Part shown: positions 38,201 to 44,159 of the stretch, piece by piece
Layout of the letters: every line of letters starts with the position of its first letter
Numbering within the stretch: the stretch's first letter is position 1
Origin: Fasciolopsis buskii
Lineage: Eukaryota > Platyhelminthes > Trematoda > Plagiorchiida > Fasciolidae
Assembly: GCA_008360955.1 (NCBI GenBank)
Contig: LUCM01002345.1
Coordinates: 60,967-124,966, forward strand
Direction of reading: 5' to 3'
DNA: 64,000 bases
Notes under the pieces: model-generated
The model's input: the letters and a program-made list of their open reading frames with translations, nothing else
What the model was told of the DNA's origin: nothing
Databases searched by the model: none
Position numbers and translations under genes: made by a program

Positions 38201-38813
38201 TAACTAACAATAGCCGTTTTTTTCATTATCTTTTAATATTACTTTTTCGAATCATGGATAAGTGCCGCGACACTTCGGGAATTAGATGAGACCACGAAAG
38301 GCTGCTTAATTTGGACGTTGATGCGCCACCAGAGGAATCACAATGGTCATTCTTTTGGTAGTATTACACCTTAACTGTTACCGACTAGCTACTCCACCAA
38401 TCTTAGGAATTTTCCACTAGTGAACACTTGTCCTCACAGACAATTCGGTTGATGACAACAGTTGAGTCGGTTTTTGTTCTGTTCTCTGCAGGCCATTCCC
38501 AAAACTGGACCATGTGATTGAATACATTCAGGCGTTCTACATCCCTGCACACGACTGGGAGCACTGGGTCACGCAGACCGGAGTAAAATTTTCCAAACCT
38601 CAACTGATTGGTCTGGCTCATTGTCTGGCCAGAGGTGATCGACGTCTACGTCAACGACTGTTGAACACGGTAAACCAGGTCTGTGGCAGCGGCGGCGCCA
38701 GCAACAACAACAACAACAACAGTAGCACAAGTAACAATACGAACAGTAACACATCATTGCCCGCTTTGAATCACAATGCGGCTGGTGGCTCATTGTCGGC
38801 TCCTGCAACCTGA
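2151..38813 (+). CDS. VPS50: Syndetin (VPS50/CCDC132), C-terminal half; 8 exons
   Basis: The join is 2151-2229, 10159-10250, 13146-13172, 16565-16666, 30124-30297, 34729-34880, 36052-36552, 38492-38813. The exons sum to 1449 nt, 482 codons plus TGA, and every junction is in phase. Introns are 7.9, 2.9, 3.4, 13.5, 4.4, 1.2 and 1.9 kb. From family knowledge, syndetin is the subunit that distinguishes the EARP tether (with VPS51, VPS52 and VPS53) from GARP; EARP acts at recycling endosomes in returning cargo to the plasma membrane. The segments follow the order of the syndetin C-terminal domain: NTTLEVLRLIG, YLQMMHLLQPIAGEV, FDYYLYS, a FFG block, RLSQTLKRIAERLI, ESVIYLADILEQ, LLPYL, SDEGR and FPKLDHVIEYIQAFYIP. 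The human protein is about 964 residues, so roughly the N-terminal half (the Vps54-N-like part) lies upstream of the window. Odd points are a 27-nt exon with a GC donor and two low-complexity tracts. Splice sites are inferred by eye; identification is confident, exact borders slightly less so. Confidence 0.93.
2230..3470. other. Intron sequence; no clear feature
   Basis: This is the start of the 7.9-kb intron. Short ORFs on both strands show no recognisable domain. The 2850-3070 stretch could be leader sequence of the RTE remnant that follows, but I cannot show it. Confidence 0.35.
3480..6170 (+). mobile_element. Decayed RTE-clade LINE (EN, RT, C-terminal domain)
   Basis: The + strand frames show an endonuclease in pieces. 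At about 3540-3970 they give DSRLCTMRV, then VIWVGDMNAKI (the GDxN endonuclease motif), then RRTQIDH around 3990. RT traces around 4990-5130 correspond to the AGFRPGRGCIDHIFTL region and then to the LDLKGAFDSVDR motif, read as VLLYIRAPFGPIDK. The C-terminal domain at 5618-6160 has LRHLFRRHDMQLSLKG, VFNRRCLRNI and LHRLRWLRHI, corresponding to the conserved LYGCETW / GHVLRM region of RTE proteins. Frameshifts and stops are everywhere, so it is a fossil. It lies in sense orientation in the first complete VPS50 intron. Ends are approximate; the 5' UTR and 3' tail are not defined. Confidence 0.8.
6617..8460 (-). mobile_element. Decayed jockey-like LINE, copy 1 (EN and RT)
   Basis: Read on the - strand from high to low coordinates, an endonuclease remnant appears at 8390-8180 (GGVCALFHHP), then the SSDHCIIT catalytic SDH block at about 7818-7788. 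RT follows: an (A)FDRVWH-type motif at about 7406-7380 (FDRVWHEG), a GVPQ block near 7240, an FTDD variant of the FADD box at about 7170-7150, and a C-terminal segment VQIGRALEYCSHVWD at about 6810-6750. All are in different frames with stops, so the copy is dead. It belongs to the same family as the copies at 20.8-22.5 kb (-) and 40.9-41.9 kb (+). The 5' boundary is uncertain; an ORF at 8862-8479 (-) may be its N-terminal part. Confidence 0.8.
8479..8862 (-). CDS. Unrecognised 127-codon ORF, possibly 5' part of LINE copy 1
   Basis: This is an open frame directly upstream, in LINE orientation, of the copy-1 endonuclease remnant. It contains a protein-like stretch (RNSIVPYLARILTNREPVL) but no domain I can name. 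The position suggests a LINE ORF1 or N-terminal fragment; coding by chance is equally possible. Codons on both flanks contain stops. Confidence 0.25.
   Translation of the reverse strand: MRLLTASRVSFILLTKSYFNRCTQHLSACEKFAHKILSNPTHRLPNDLSKCRSLISTRSTFHSTPSRINIYRNSIVPYLARILTNREPVLTEFLSSDYSLMRFSKHLYKVMRANFFLSNFIFYSHFV
8870..9880. other. No recognisable feature
   Basis: AT-rich intron sequence between LINE copy 1 and the next small repeat. A CAACAACAACAACAAG run sits near 9285-9300. No ORF reads as a known protein. Confidence 0.3.
9898..9975 (+). repeat. Small dispersed repeat with GACTACC..GGTAGTC palindrome
   Basis: The + strand carries GCAAAACTTGCCTTGAAAAG followed by GACTACCCACGGTAGTCGAAACGTT. 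The same block occurs on the - strand at 21560-21625 and 23215-23270, where it reads as the reverse complement with CAAGGCAAGTTTT or a close variant. The perfect inverted heptamer GACTACC/GGTAGTC around a 3-nt loop is the signature. Function is unknown; it behaves like a short interspersed element independent of the LINEs. Confidence 0.6.
10159..10250 (+). CDS. VPS50: VPS50 exon 2 (in window)
   Basis: The acceptor is GGACAG and the donor GTACGT. It encodes residues 27-57: the Gly completed from the previous exon, then RYLQMMHLLQPIAGEVMHC and QMFDYYLYS. This is one of the most conserved blocks of the syndetin C-terminal domain (GKYMQMMNILKPIAFDV... FDYYLYA in vertebrates). It ends in phase 0. 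Confidence 0.94.
10540..10680. promoter_or_regulatory. Cluster of CACGTG and CCAAT motifs in an intron
   Basis: Two CACGTG E-boxes (10545-10550, 10592-10597), an ATTGGCCAAT palindrome (10571-10580) and a further CCAAT (10669-10673) lie within about 130 nt of VPS50 intron 2. The density is suggestive of a regulatory element, but no TSS or expression evidence exists and the block could equally be a repeat. Confidence 0.2.
10690..13145. other. Intron 2 remainder; nothing recognised
   Basis: No transposon motif or conserved exon was identified. A short open segment at 11782-11890 (+) follows a CTTTTTCAG acceptor-like site but ends at a stop and resembles no syndetin region, so it was not called as an exon. 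Confidence 0.3.
13146..13172 (+). CDS. VPS50: VPS50 27-nt microexon with GC-AG downstream intron
   Basis: A polypyrimidine tract, TTTTCCCTTTTCAG, precedes 13146. The exon encodes nine residues, IFIFFGPVQ, in phase 0 on both sides, and is followed by GCAAGT. CAG|GCAAGT is the usual strong context of GC-AG introns. The nine residues fill exactly the gap between FDYYLYS (exon 2) and LLDSTELPERL (exon 4), aligning with the IYTFFG block of vertebrate syndetin. Without it the FFG motif would be missing but the frame would stay open, so skipping would be silent to the frame. Confidence 0.82.
13173..15880. other. Intron 3; nothing recognised
   Basis: A short (GT)n run is present at about 14768-14782. 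ORFs up to 124 codons on both strands resemble no known domain. Confidence 0.3.
15885..16040 (+). repeat. Dispersed repeat, family 3
   Basis: It shares a series of blocks in the same order with 48255-48400: GCGTT..GCATTC.TCTTCGTCCT, then CATAGGATTTCCTCTGCAG, then GGGAGGATTTCGA.AGGT and GGGGCAAGTGGCCAA. Divergence is considerable. I recognise no tRNA head or coding potential, and ends are approximate. Confidence 0.5.
16565..16666 (+). CDS. VPS50: VPS50 exon 4 (in window)
   Basis: The acceptor is CTGTGCAG and the donor GTACGT at 16667. Residues 67-100 include ELPERLSQTLKRIAERLI, aligning with the SRLRTTLNRIQESLI helix of syndetin. An in-frame TGA at 16532-16534 rules out upstream extension. 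Phase 0 at both ends. Confidence 0.9.
16667..20760. other. 5' part of the 13.5-kb intron 4; nothing recognised
   Basis: Short ORFs at 16947-17225, 17604-17903, 19470-19685 and 20156-20422 look like chance ORFs. A lineage-specific repeat cannot be excluded around 19230-19900. No RT or endonuclease motif was found. Confidence 0.3.
20774..22455 (-). mobile_element. Decayed jockey-like LINE, copy 2 (RT)
   Basis: Read on the - strand, RT begins with LCKSLGPRDFHPSSLK at about 22370-22330 (consensus SKALGPDGIPPSVLK). NNYRVI*LT (NYRPISLT) follows at about 22180-22150, a FLQDFVLAPIV block (VPQGSVLSPTL) near 21830, and HSLADDLIL near 21735 (FADD box). A C-terminal region at 21151-20850 has FYRYKFG, then QSSFIMG and LPLFVF, matching the usual FYRYFHG ... 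SSFIPRTS.LWN.LP.SVFP ending of this LINE type. Stops and frameshifts are frequent. A small repeat is inserted at 21520-21625. Confidence 0.8.
21520..21628 (-). repeat. Small palindrome repeat nested in LINE copy 2
   Basis: Blocks on the + strand are GTGAATGGTATAATGTTAATAA, then CACAGCGTTATTGGTAGATG, then GACGTTTCGACTACCTCGGGTAGT, then CTCAAGGAAAGTTTT. It interrupts the RT between the ADD box and the C-terminal segment. It is closely related to 23168-23275 and 9898-9975. Confidence 0.65.
23168..23275 (-). repeat. Small palindrome repeat, further copy
   Basis: The order of blocks is the same as at 21520-21628: GTGAATGGTATAATGTTAATAA, then CAGTGTTGTTGGTAGATG, then CAACGTTTCGACTACCGTGGGTAGTC, then CTCAAGGCAAGTTTTGCAATC. 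The full-length unit is about 108 nt in both, which gives a good estimate of the element size. Confidence 0.65.
23490..23672 (-). repeat. SINE family 1 (tRNA-like head, AT-rich tail)
   Basis: On the - strand from 23672, a tRNA-like head (GCTGGCGGTGGTCAAGTGG, B box near GTTCGAATC / GAATTCGAATCCTCCCACC) leads into a middle block. That block is seen on + as CAACAGAGGGCTGCC, with GGGGGCCGCGGCC before it. A tail follows, seen on + as TTTTACTTCCTTTATTAGC. Related copies are at 30985-31180 (+), 34338-34526 (-), 47765-47945 (-) and 60899-61085 (+). Confidence 0.75.
23680..26185. other. Intron 4 continued; nothing recognised
   Basis: ORFs at 24767-25057 and 25574-26017 lack any motif I can name. Confidence 0.3.
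26190..26345 (-). repeat. tRNA-like repeat (SINE-like, possibly a third head type)
   Basis: On the - strand, GAGCCGGTCTGCGTGGAACA resembles an A-box region and GGGTCGAGTCCCACTTG is a good B box, with spacing as in tRNA-derived SINEs. The remaining body ends in a GGTTTAGTTTGGTTGAG segment (on +). Only one copy was recognised in the window. Confidence 0.4.
26350..30120. other. 3' part of intron 4; nothing certain
   Basis: Short ORFs, including 27364-27628 on both strands and 29650-30123 (+), do not resemble known domains. The 27360-27630 block has the feel of a dispersed repeat but has no second copy here. Confidence 0.3.
30124..30297 (+). CDS. VPS50: VPS50 exon 5 (in window)
   Basis: The acceptor is CCCTCCTAG and the donor GTAGGT. 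Residues 101-158 end LVGVESVIYLADILEQ, aligning with the VVATESLVFLAEQFE helix of syndetin. The preceding 35 or so residues, rich in Ser/Thr, align poorly, as this loop does between phyla. 174 nt, phase 0 at both ends. Confidence 0.9.
30530..30790 (+). repeat. SINE-like repeat, family 2
   Basis: The head is CCGTAGTCAGATGGATTAAG and the B-box-like motif is GGTTCAAATCCC. The body continues with GTCACTTTAGTGG and CCTTATGTGGTTCTACGCC. It matches the inverted copy at 1675-1910 and the shorter copy at 42280-42420. It lies in VPS50 intron 5. Confidence 0.6.
30985..31180 (+). repeat. SINE family 1
   Basis: The head is CGGCGGTGGTCAAGCGATCA with B box GGGTTCGACTCCTCCCACCGC, and the tail TTTTTGTTTCGTCAATAGAG followed by AAAGCAAAAGATAAAC. 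The tail corresponds to the TTGTTTCATTAATAAAGGAAG-type tail of other copies. It sits about 60 nt from the 3' end of RTE copy A. Confidence 0.7.
31242..32358 (-). mobile_element. RTE-clade LINE copy A, 5'-truncated
   Basis: Read on the - strand, it starts at 32358 inside the RT, just before DEVMEDA. It carries the YADD catalytic box (DVDYADDVV, about 32265-32239), VDRFTYLGSCIS, VRSVLLYGCET, RRLEVFDNRCLRSMARIGWSD, LSRLRWLGH and a long C-terminal stretch ending HFLWNQND*. The 3' end is at 31242. It is almost identical to 50812-51937. Shared lesions are TGA at 31874-31876 (where the family has Trp of CETW), TGA at 32153-32155 and a frameshift just after VVSF. The 5' truncation is typical of target-primed reverse transcription. 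Confidence 0.92.
32945..33760 (-). mobile_element. Decayed RTE-clade LINE fragment (RT and C-terminal)
   Basis: On the - strand there is KVAFDPTNR (KAAFDSVDR) near 33700, then SRSRIRAYGDLSPEFT, then FEYAGNTVLL (a damaged YADDIVLL) near 33455, then FANLKRLWRRRDIQLSIKG and VLFYDSETWPLR at 33226-33060. It is a different RTE subfamily from copies A/B and closest to the remnant at 44.2-45.8 kb. It has an internal deletion between the GVRQGCP region and the YADD box, and is non-functional. Confidence 0.8.
33765..34335. other. Intron 5 sequence; nothing recognised
   Basis: The only notable item is a poly-G run (GGGGGGGG) near 33942-33951. Confidence 0.3.
34338..34526 (-). repeat. SINE family 1
   Basis: On + it reads tail first: AATTCCTTTATTAACGAAAC, TTTTCAGGAAGGAGGTCACG, CAGAGGGCTGCC, then GACCGGCGGTGGG, B box and A box ending GGCCATCGCCGGCC. 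It lies 200 bp upstream of the next VPS50 exon. Confidence 0.75.
34729..34880 (+). CDS. VPS50: VPS50 exon 6 (in window)
   Basis: The acceptor is CCTACCAG and the donor GTAGTC. Residues 159-208 begin VLLPYLSMCIPEHKR and include LLAARQLREPCALQTIP, which follow the FLQPHLDAVMPAVKK ... TVSTASELRKPVYW block of syndetin. It ends two bases into a Ser codon completed by the first base of the next exon. Confidence 0.88.
35575..35900 (+). repeat. Probable dispersed repeat (unclassified)
   Basis: The block starts at a B-box-like CCAGTTTGAATCCTGGCCGG and continues through an AT-rich body to CGGTTCGCCCCGTAAATAAA. Its composition and tRNA-like promoter motif suggest a SINE or LINE 5' end, but no second copy was recognised in this window. 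It lies in VPS50 intron 6. Confidence 0.3.
36052..36552 (+). CDS. VPS50: VPS50 exon 7 (largest in window)
   Basis: The acceptor is CTTAACAG and the donor GTAAGC; an in-frame TAA straddles the donor at 36554-36556, so splicing is required. Residues 209-376: the first 40 or so are weakly conserved, followed by an Ala run and a Thr run (about 36166-36212) that the vertebrate protein lacks. Then come LVSLVCAVNWTTKQM and VNRLHSQVLTPFA (the [23 protein letters not shown] block), MLWTKMLACIADYLVNAYS (LWEHCIRLANRTIVEGYA) and the hallmark CSDEGRGQMLLD (CSNEGRALMQLD). Confidence 0.94.
36795..37830 (+). mobile_element. Decayed RTE-clade LINE fragment (RT to C-terminal)
   Basis: + strand frames give ESNIREQLA and CPGQGCIDQIFTLHQLF near 36800-36890 (consensus AGFRPGRGCIDQIFTL), then a 252-codon open frame at 36919-37677. 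That frame has LELKGPFYSVDR, ALHRKGMSAKFE, YPISPSLFNFV, FGDADDVM, CFAPLKCKMLLQDW, TYVGSCVTKDG and VRRLEVFDHRC. GSENTLSQRM follows after a stop. The catalytic YADD is changed to DADD. It is the same subfamily as copies A and B but much more diverged. It is inserted in sense in VPS50 intron 7. Confidence 0.88.
37835..38490. other. Intron 7 remainder; nothing recognised
   Basis: No motif or repeat was identified. Confidence 0.3.
38492..38813 (+). CDS. VPS50: VPS50 terminal coding exon
   Basis: The acceptor is CTCTGCAG. It completes a Lys codon and continues PFPKLDHVIEYIQAFYIP, aligning with RPIPDKEFVETYIKAYYL. Then WEHWVTQTGVKFSKPQLIGL and RRLRQRLLNTV match the final helices (STKQLTNLVN ... KKARQKLLAAI). 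Vertebrate syndetin ends shortly after; here an extra tail of about 40 residues rich in Asn, Ser and Thr (38693-38810) precedes TGA at 38811-38813. No clean AATAAA follows within 500 nt on this strand. Confidence 0.94.
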
Positions 38814-38950
38814 ACATCGGTTTGCGACCATTTCAGCTCTCAATCACCCAATCAATTTGCACATTCCACCTAACTCGAAAAGAGACATTTTTCAGACCTG
38901 TGATCAAGACAAAGTGTTTTCTTGCTTTCTTGTTTGTATGCATACATGCT

Positions 38951-38956
38951 TTTATT
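38951..38956 (-). terminator. Candidate polyadenylation signal of UBE2C
   Basis: AATAAA on the - strand, about 235 nt downstream of the UBE2C stop and only about 140 nt from the VPS50 stop on the other strand. It would place UBE2C cleavage in the short convergent intergenic space. Prediction from the hexamer only. Confidence 0.4.
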
Positions 38957-39188
38957 TTATTTCTCATCGGATTGTGGTACATATCTATACAAATACATCC
39001 AAGCATTCCGAAACTTTCGGCGCACTGAACATTATGATTCAACATTCATTTGGAATGAAGGGATGCTGGGTCGATGGGAAAGGGGACAAATACAAAATCT
39101 GGCTGAATACTCCACATTTACGCTTTTGCAGATGCCGAAGTTCATAGAGACTTTGTATGTGCGCGCGTGCGCTCCTCACCTGAGGGGG

Positions 39189-39301
39189 CTAGGAGTTGTT
39201 TCCGTCGCTGGATTGAAAACGGATCATTTCATTCCGATAGGCGGTCGGATTACTCCATAACTGAGCAGCCTGACTATTCAGTGGACTATCATTGTTTGGT
39301 T
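39189..39301 (-). CDS. UBE2C: UBE2C terminal coding exon
   Basis: The acceptor on the - strand is GGAATACAG at 39302-39303. The first two bases complete a Glu codon, then PNNDSPLNSQAAQLWSNPTA and a polar tail ending DGNNS before TAG. Length and ending resemble the vertebrate enzyme, but the APC/C-targeted C-terminal extension is not conserved. Confidence 0.92.
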
Positions 39302-42300
39302 CTGTATTCCGAGGGCGGATTCCGAACGGACGAGTGAGAAGGGTAAAAAGCATAGAAAGGAATGAACAAGACTGCACTGAGTATTTCCAAAAAAATGAGT
39401 GATAAGTTATAAATATACCCATGCTTTTATGCTACAGGTTAGGGGATTAACGATGCTTGTTTTCAAAGCGTTACGGCAACGTGTAGTTAAAAATCAAAAG
39501 AACACGAAATTTACGGATAAAAACCATCTAGACGAAAGTAGAAGAGGGATAAAAGTTCGCTATCGGTTCAGCTTTGTCAGGTAGCGTCCCTAAAAACATG
39601 TTGAAGTGATTTCGTGGGTCTTAAATCGGGAATCCGAGATGTCCTCGGTCAATCCCACTGGTCAGGAACTTCGCATCCTTATGGCACATCACAAACTGAT
39701 CTGTAATTATTCTAAACTTGACTTCGACTGTACGCGATCCGTAGTTCGTCTATGGCCATCCGCAGCACACGTCCTAGCTGTCACAAAACTGTCGACTACA
39801 CGCCCAATGACGAGTGGATTGGAGATGGTATATCGGTGACAGTACATTTTCATTTCACGGAGACCTCCTTGGGTCACGAATAAGAAGACGGTCACCTAGG
39901 GGAGACCGATTTCCCTCATATGGTCATTACTTTCACGGTACGCAGTCATGACATTTTTGACTTTTTCCCAAACACTGAGAATTCGTTCTTATCGGATCAC
40001 GGTTGCCAAAATACCATTTTTGGTGACTTCCGTCACCATAAACAGGATTCGCTCGTTCATCCCCCCAAACAATTTGGTATTTGAACCCAAAGGCGAAGAT
40101 TTCGCTTTTGTGAGCAATCGAATCCAACTCGCTGACTACCTCACATACATTTCCCAAAAGAGCAGGCGATCGTATCTATACCACTAACTTCATCCTTACT
40201 GTTCTCGTTTAGTTGTTCCTCTCCTCTTGGCTTATCGGACTACTGTCTCGCCTCTTTTCCGCCTTATTTTCTCATCCTACTTCTCCATGGGACTCAAGGT
40301 GCACCTTTTGGCATTAAGGATCAGCAAACGTGAATGACTTTCGTGATTTTCTGGTTTCAATTTTGGAAGGACCGTTCCTTTTATCCAATTTTTTCATCTT
40401 TCCTTCGAATCTTACAAGGGGTACTTCCGAAGGAATGTATCTTTTCAAGCCACACCTTTCCAAACTCGGTATATTAGACTCCTCGAGCTTCTTATTGATG
40501 TACTTACCTATGGCTTGCGCCCCCAAAAATGCACTCCATCACTGGCGCTGATGTCCTACTTCCCAATCTGTTCATCGATTATTCAGAAACCCTAAGACTT
40601 TCATCCGGTATTTTGGCCCCCTGCCAGGATTGTTTCCGGTCGTTTCTACTCTACTTTTTGTCTTACGATTTTGTCGCCCCTTTAGTTAGCCGATCTCATG
40701 GGAAAAGCCAACGCGTTTGCCTTAGTTTGCGCCCAGTTCCACTCTGTCGGACTCTTGCCCTCCCGTCCACATTATCTCTAGTAGTCCGTTTCTGTCCATT
40801 ATCATTAACGAAAGAAAAGCTGGTCGGAATCTACAATCATTCAGCAAGAACAAAATTCTGGCCCAGGAAGTATTATACTTACTGTTCTCAAAATTTACGC
40901 CCCTGGATTGGCTCCTCTTTGGCGTCGCACTTCCTGTTTTGCCCTCCAAATGGAAGCTTCTCTTACACTATGAGATGCTATAATATTTCCTCTTCCCAGA
41001 AACAGCTCCTCTCCTGGTCCCAGCCGTTCCCGTTCCACTTTTCTTTCGTGATTTTGAAAGCTGCGGCACCTATCATTGGTGATCACTTACCTCGGTTCAC
41101 CGAATGCCACGGGTTATTTGGCGACCGCCATTATACATTTGGACTCGGTCGCTCTACCGTTCAGTTCAGTTTGTACAACCAGCGGCAGTTTGTTGGCTCT
41201 TGTTTCACATTCCTGGATATCTACGGAGAAACAGACTCGATATCGCTGGACACAGAAAGCTTTCGACCGTATCTGGTACGATGGATTATTGTCAAAGCCA
41301 CTTGTATGCGAGACTCCTACCTCCATGACTCCGTGAATCCCAAGTTATCTCTAGCAACCGAATCAGTTGCGTCCAGGTCGATCGGTTTTAGTCATAACCG
41401 TTTCTCGTAAATGCTGGCTTCTTCCAAGGTCCTGTTCTTCCATCCATGTTATTTTTCACCTTCATTACTGACCTCTTATCCGCCGATTTCAAATCCATCC
41501 ACACCTTCATCAACGAAACCAATCTACATCACCTGCCTTCTTGCTGTCACCGTCACCACGCTACTTCCAATGTCTACGGTGATTTTGATGCTCCCGACGC
41601 ATCTGTCAATTCTGACTACACAAATCGTGCATGGTTACGCGATTCTAAAACACCCTTCTGCACTATACCCTTCCTCCAATTTTACACTTTAATTCGTTTC
41701 CTCTTCATCTCACAGACTCATTCTATTTATTCCGTCGTTCGTTAGTTCCTTTCTTATTCTGCCTTTTCGTGCCGCGTGCAAGACTGGTTTCCTATTCCAT
41801 GCCAGACGTATTTTCACTCCTTTGCGCTATTTCTAGTAGCCAAAGCTCAAATTCGCCCATTGCTTAAGTAACGAAATCTTCTTCGTTGTCTCTTCCTAAC
41901 AGGAATCAATGAAAGCCTATCCGACTGATGAACGACCTCACATTAACTCCCACTTTTCAGTCCACTGCCTGTCATCGAACAGCTGCTTCGTCGCTCCCTT
42001 TCCATCAAAGCTATTTTGGGATTCGTTCCTTCGAACTCTAGTTGTTTTTACCATGCTTCCTTTCAGCGGCAGTCTCGTATATAATTTGGCTGTTATCCGC
42101 ATCAGGTCATGTCCCCGAAACGCGTTGTACAAGACAACGAAAATTTGAATTCCGCGTTTCTACACCAGGAGGAGTGTCGTCCAGTAAGTGGGGACAAGAG
42201 ACTACTTGTACCAATGAAAATCATTCGCTGACCGATGGATGTCGGGCGGATTAAGCGCTCGTCATCATTCTCGTGCTGCGTGACCGGCAGTAGTCAGATG

Positions 42301-42943
42301 GATTCAGTATGAACTCCTTTAAACCCCAAATCCACCGGTCTCTTCGGTGCCACACGGCAGGTCACTAACATCCGGATCGACACCATGTGTGACCTTTTAA
42401 GACCTTGTGATTCCATGCAACTAAATGTCTCGGAATCATATTTGTATGCTTTCTCAACACTGCAGTAGGGTTTTTATGTTGTACAAAGCCTTTTTATTTC
42501 CATTTGCACCTATCACGAGTGCAGTTTTCCCTTTTGTTTTCAATCGGCCACACAAACCAGGAAAGTACTGTTTCACTCAGAAACCTGATTGCTGTGATTG
42601 TGAAGCTTAGATAACTTATCAACCATTCGATCCAGTCGAATTCGTAACATTACTCGAGCCTAGGTCGAACCGGCGGAGCGGATCAGATTAGATTTGTTCA
42701 ATCCCAAACTGCATATGACAATCATGAACAGGACGAACCTGCAAGTAAACTTCGAATTGAAACCAGTAGATTCTCCACCGTTAACAATGGGGACCACTTT
42801 TCTTTCAGAATATCCAGGCAAATTGTTCCGCGTGGATCCACGTTGGGATGATAGCACCGAGAAACGAATCGCACGGTTGGTGGACTGTAAGGGTAATTGG
42901 GGCCAAATTCCATGGACAATGTATAATGTTGTCCTTCATAAAC
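39189..42943 (-). CDS. UBE2C: UBE2C-type ubiquitin-conjugating enzyme, C-terminal part (2 exons)
   Basis: The join on the - strand is 42943-42739 and 39301-39189; it encodes 105 residues and a TAG. UBE2C is the E2 that starts ubiquitin chains on APC/C substrates such as cyclin B and securin. Exon 1 of the pair starts at VYEGQHYTLSMEF (phase 0, acceptor TTCACACAG) and includes YPYSPPTVRF. It contains the E2 signature CYHPNVDPRGTICLDILKEKW, with the HPN motif and the catalytic Cys in TICLDIL. Exon 2 begins EPNNDSPLNSQAAQLW, then NPTAYRNEM. The EPN.DSPLN..AA.LW.NPTA order is characteristic of UBE2C rather than UBE2D or UBE2N. About 70 N-terminal residues are missing; their exons were not found to the right. 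The 3.4-kb intron holds a jockey-like LINE in opposite orientation. Confidence 0.93.
40900..41880 (+). mobile_element. Decayed jockey-like LINE, copy 3 (RT)
   Basis: In + frames: KAFDRIWYDGLLSKP at about 41258-41305; VNAGFFQGPVL at about 41408-41440 (consensus VNAGVPQGSVL); FFTFITDLLS and FINETN (damaged FADD region) to about 41530; then LFHARRIFTPLRYF in mixed frames and AQIRPLLK at about 41780-41865. It matches the LINE family of copies 1 and 2. It is antisense to UBE2C, inside its intron. A 293-codon open frame at 40529-41410 overlaps it but is not the RT frame. The 5' boundary is unknown. Confidence 0.75.
42280..42420 (+). repeat. SINE-like repeat, family 2 (short or diverged)
   Basis: The head is GGCAGTAGTCAGATGGATTC. 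A short B-box-like CCCCAAATCCACC is followed by GGTCTCTTCGGTGCC. The head is nearly identical to that at 30533, and the body has diverged. Confidence 0.5.
42739..42943 (-). CDS. UBE2C: UBE2C exon with catalytic cysteine
   Basis: 205 nt; phase 0 at the 5' end (VYEG), phase 1 at the 3' end. The donor on the - strand reads GCAG|GTTCGT, a weak but GT-containing site supported by exact phase agreement with the next exon. It holds the HPN motif and the active-site Cys. Confidence 0.93.
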
Positions 42944-43044
42944 CTGTGTGAAGATAGGACAGTGGGCTTGTAAATATCAGAACCGAACGGCGCGAGTGTA
43001 TCGAAAAATTGATGCACAATGTATTGGTTTTTATTTCGAGTGAT

Positions 43045-43103
43045 ATGATGTTAATAATACAGCGTTGACGGTGAATTACATCTACCAACAACGCTGTTAT
43101 TAA
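43045..43103. repeat. Inverted repeat made of two partial small-repeat arms
   Basis: The left arm GTTAATAATACAGCGTTG and right arm CAACGCTGTTATTAAC are near-perfect reverse complements around ACGGTGAATTACATCTACCAA. Both arms match the 5' end of the small palindrome repeat (21520, 23168), so this looks like a head-to-head fusion of two truncated copies. Confidence 0.55.
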
Positions 43104-43384
43104 CGATATATCGTTTACAATAAGAACAGCAAGCAATTTGTGTGAGAATTTCAATCGAATGTGTGCACAAAATAACAGTTACATCCCGACGGTCGATAAT
43201 AATGGCCAGGAATCTGAAAGGATACAACAAAATGACCCAGTTTCAATGGCAACAATATTAAACGTTCCTAGTGTAAATGCAGTAGAAGAGGAGTGCCTCG
43301 TACCCTCTCCAGTTCACTGTACTAACGATGACATAGAAACTTGGACAGCCATAGATATATAGTTTCAATAGGTCAGACGTTGTA

Positions 43385-43630
43385 AGGAGCCTGACGACAG
43401 GATCTGGGATTCGAACTTCTGACGTTTGAAACGGGAAATACTCAGTTTACCTGACGACCATTGGCCGGTGTTTTTTGCGGCGATGAAAAGAATACCGCCG
43501 ATCACAGTCGTGATCTCCAGATGAACTCTGAGTAACACTATTATTGCAATGGCATATTTCTCGAAAGTCCATTGTTATTTCACTAATAAAGGAAGTAAAA
43601 GATAAAAGATAAAAAGATAAAAGTTTCGAG
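43385..43630. repeat. tRNA-like block followed by SINE family 1 tail
   Basis: A - strand tRNA-like segment (B box as GTTCGAATCCCAGATCC on -) lies at about 43395-43470. It is followed on + by a tail, CACTAATAAAGGAAGTAAAA, and a (GATAAAA)n run to 43625. The tail is that of family 1, but the head is in opposite orientation and of another type, so this is probably two adjoining insertions. Confidence 0.45.
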
Positions 43631-44159
43631 GCATGCGCTTGAGAACATGAACAATTAGTATAGTGTTATCCATCGCCGAATAGTATCTATTTGCAGTTCC
43701 GATTTATAACTGAAGTTCTGTTTGAAAACAAACAATGGATACGCATACGTGATCAGCTAAGTGAATAAAGTCGGCTCTGTATTTCCTGTCTTTGTTTATT
43801 CGTCTGTATTTCACTTATTATCCGAATGCTACGGATGCTCATTGTTTGCCCCAGAAGCGTTATGCTTCCGGCTTTAGGATTGGCTTAGACCGACTCCGAC
43901 GAAGAGCATCTATGAACATCCTTGACGTCCAAAATATTCTAGTGCTGCAGTTTACAAGTGTGAGGATGATTACACAGGAGAGTGTAAGAGAGGCATAAAT
44001 GATTAAATTAGCTTACTCTAGGCTGTTGACTGCGACCGAAACATCCTGTTCGCCCCTAATGATTGAGTAGTATCAAGATGAAGTCGGAATTCCCGATCTG
44101 CCGTGAGGAGTGGTACAAAGACACGACAAAAATGGTGTCCTTTTTTGAAGTTGGATGAC

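Noticed and set aside
40529..41410. 293-codon ORF on +, longest in the window
   Set aside because: The real RT motifs in this stretch (KAFDRIWYDG) are in a different frame, so this frame is an open shadow over a LINE remnant.
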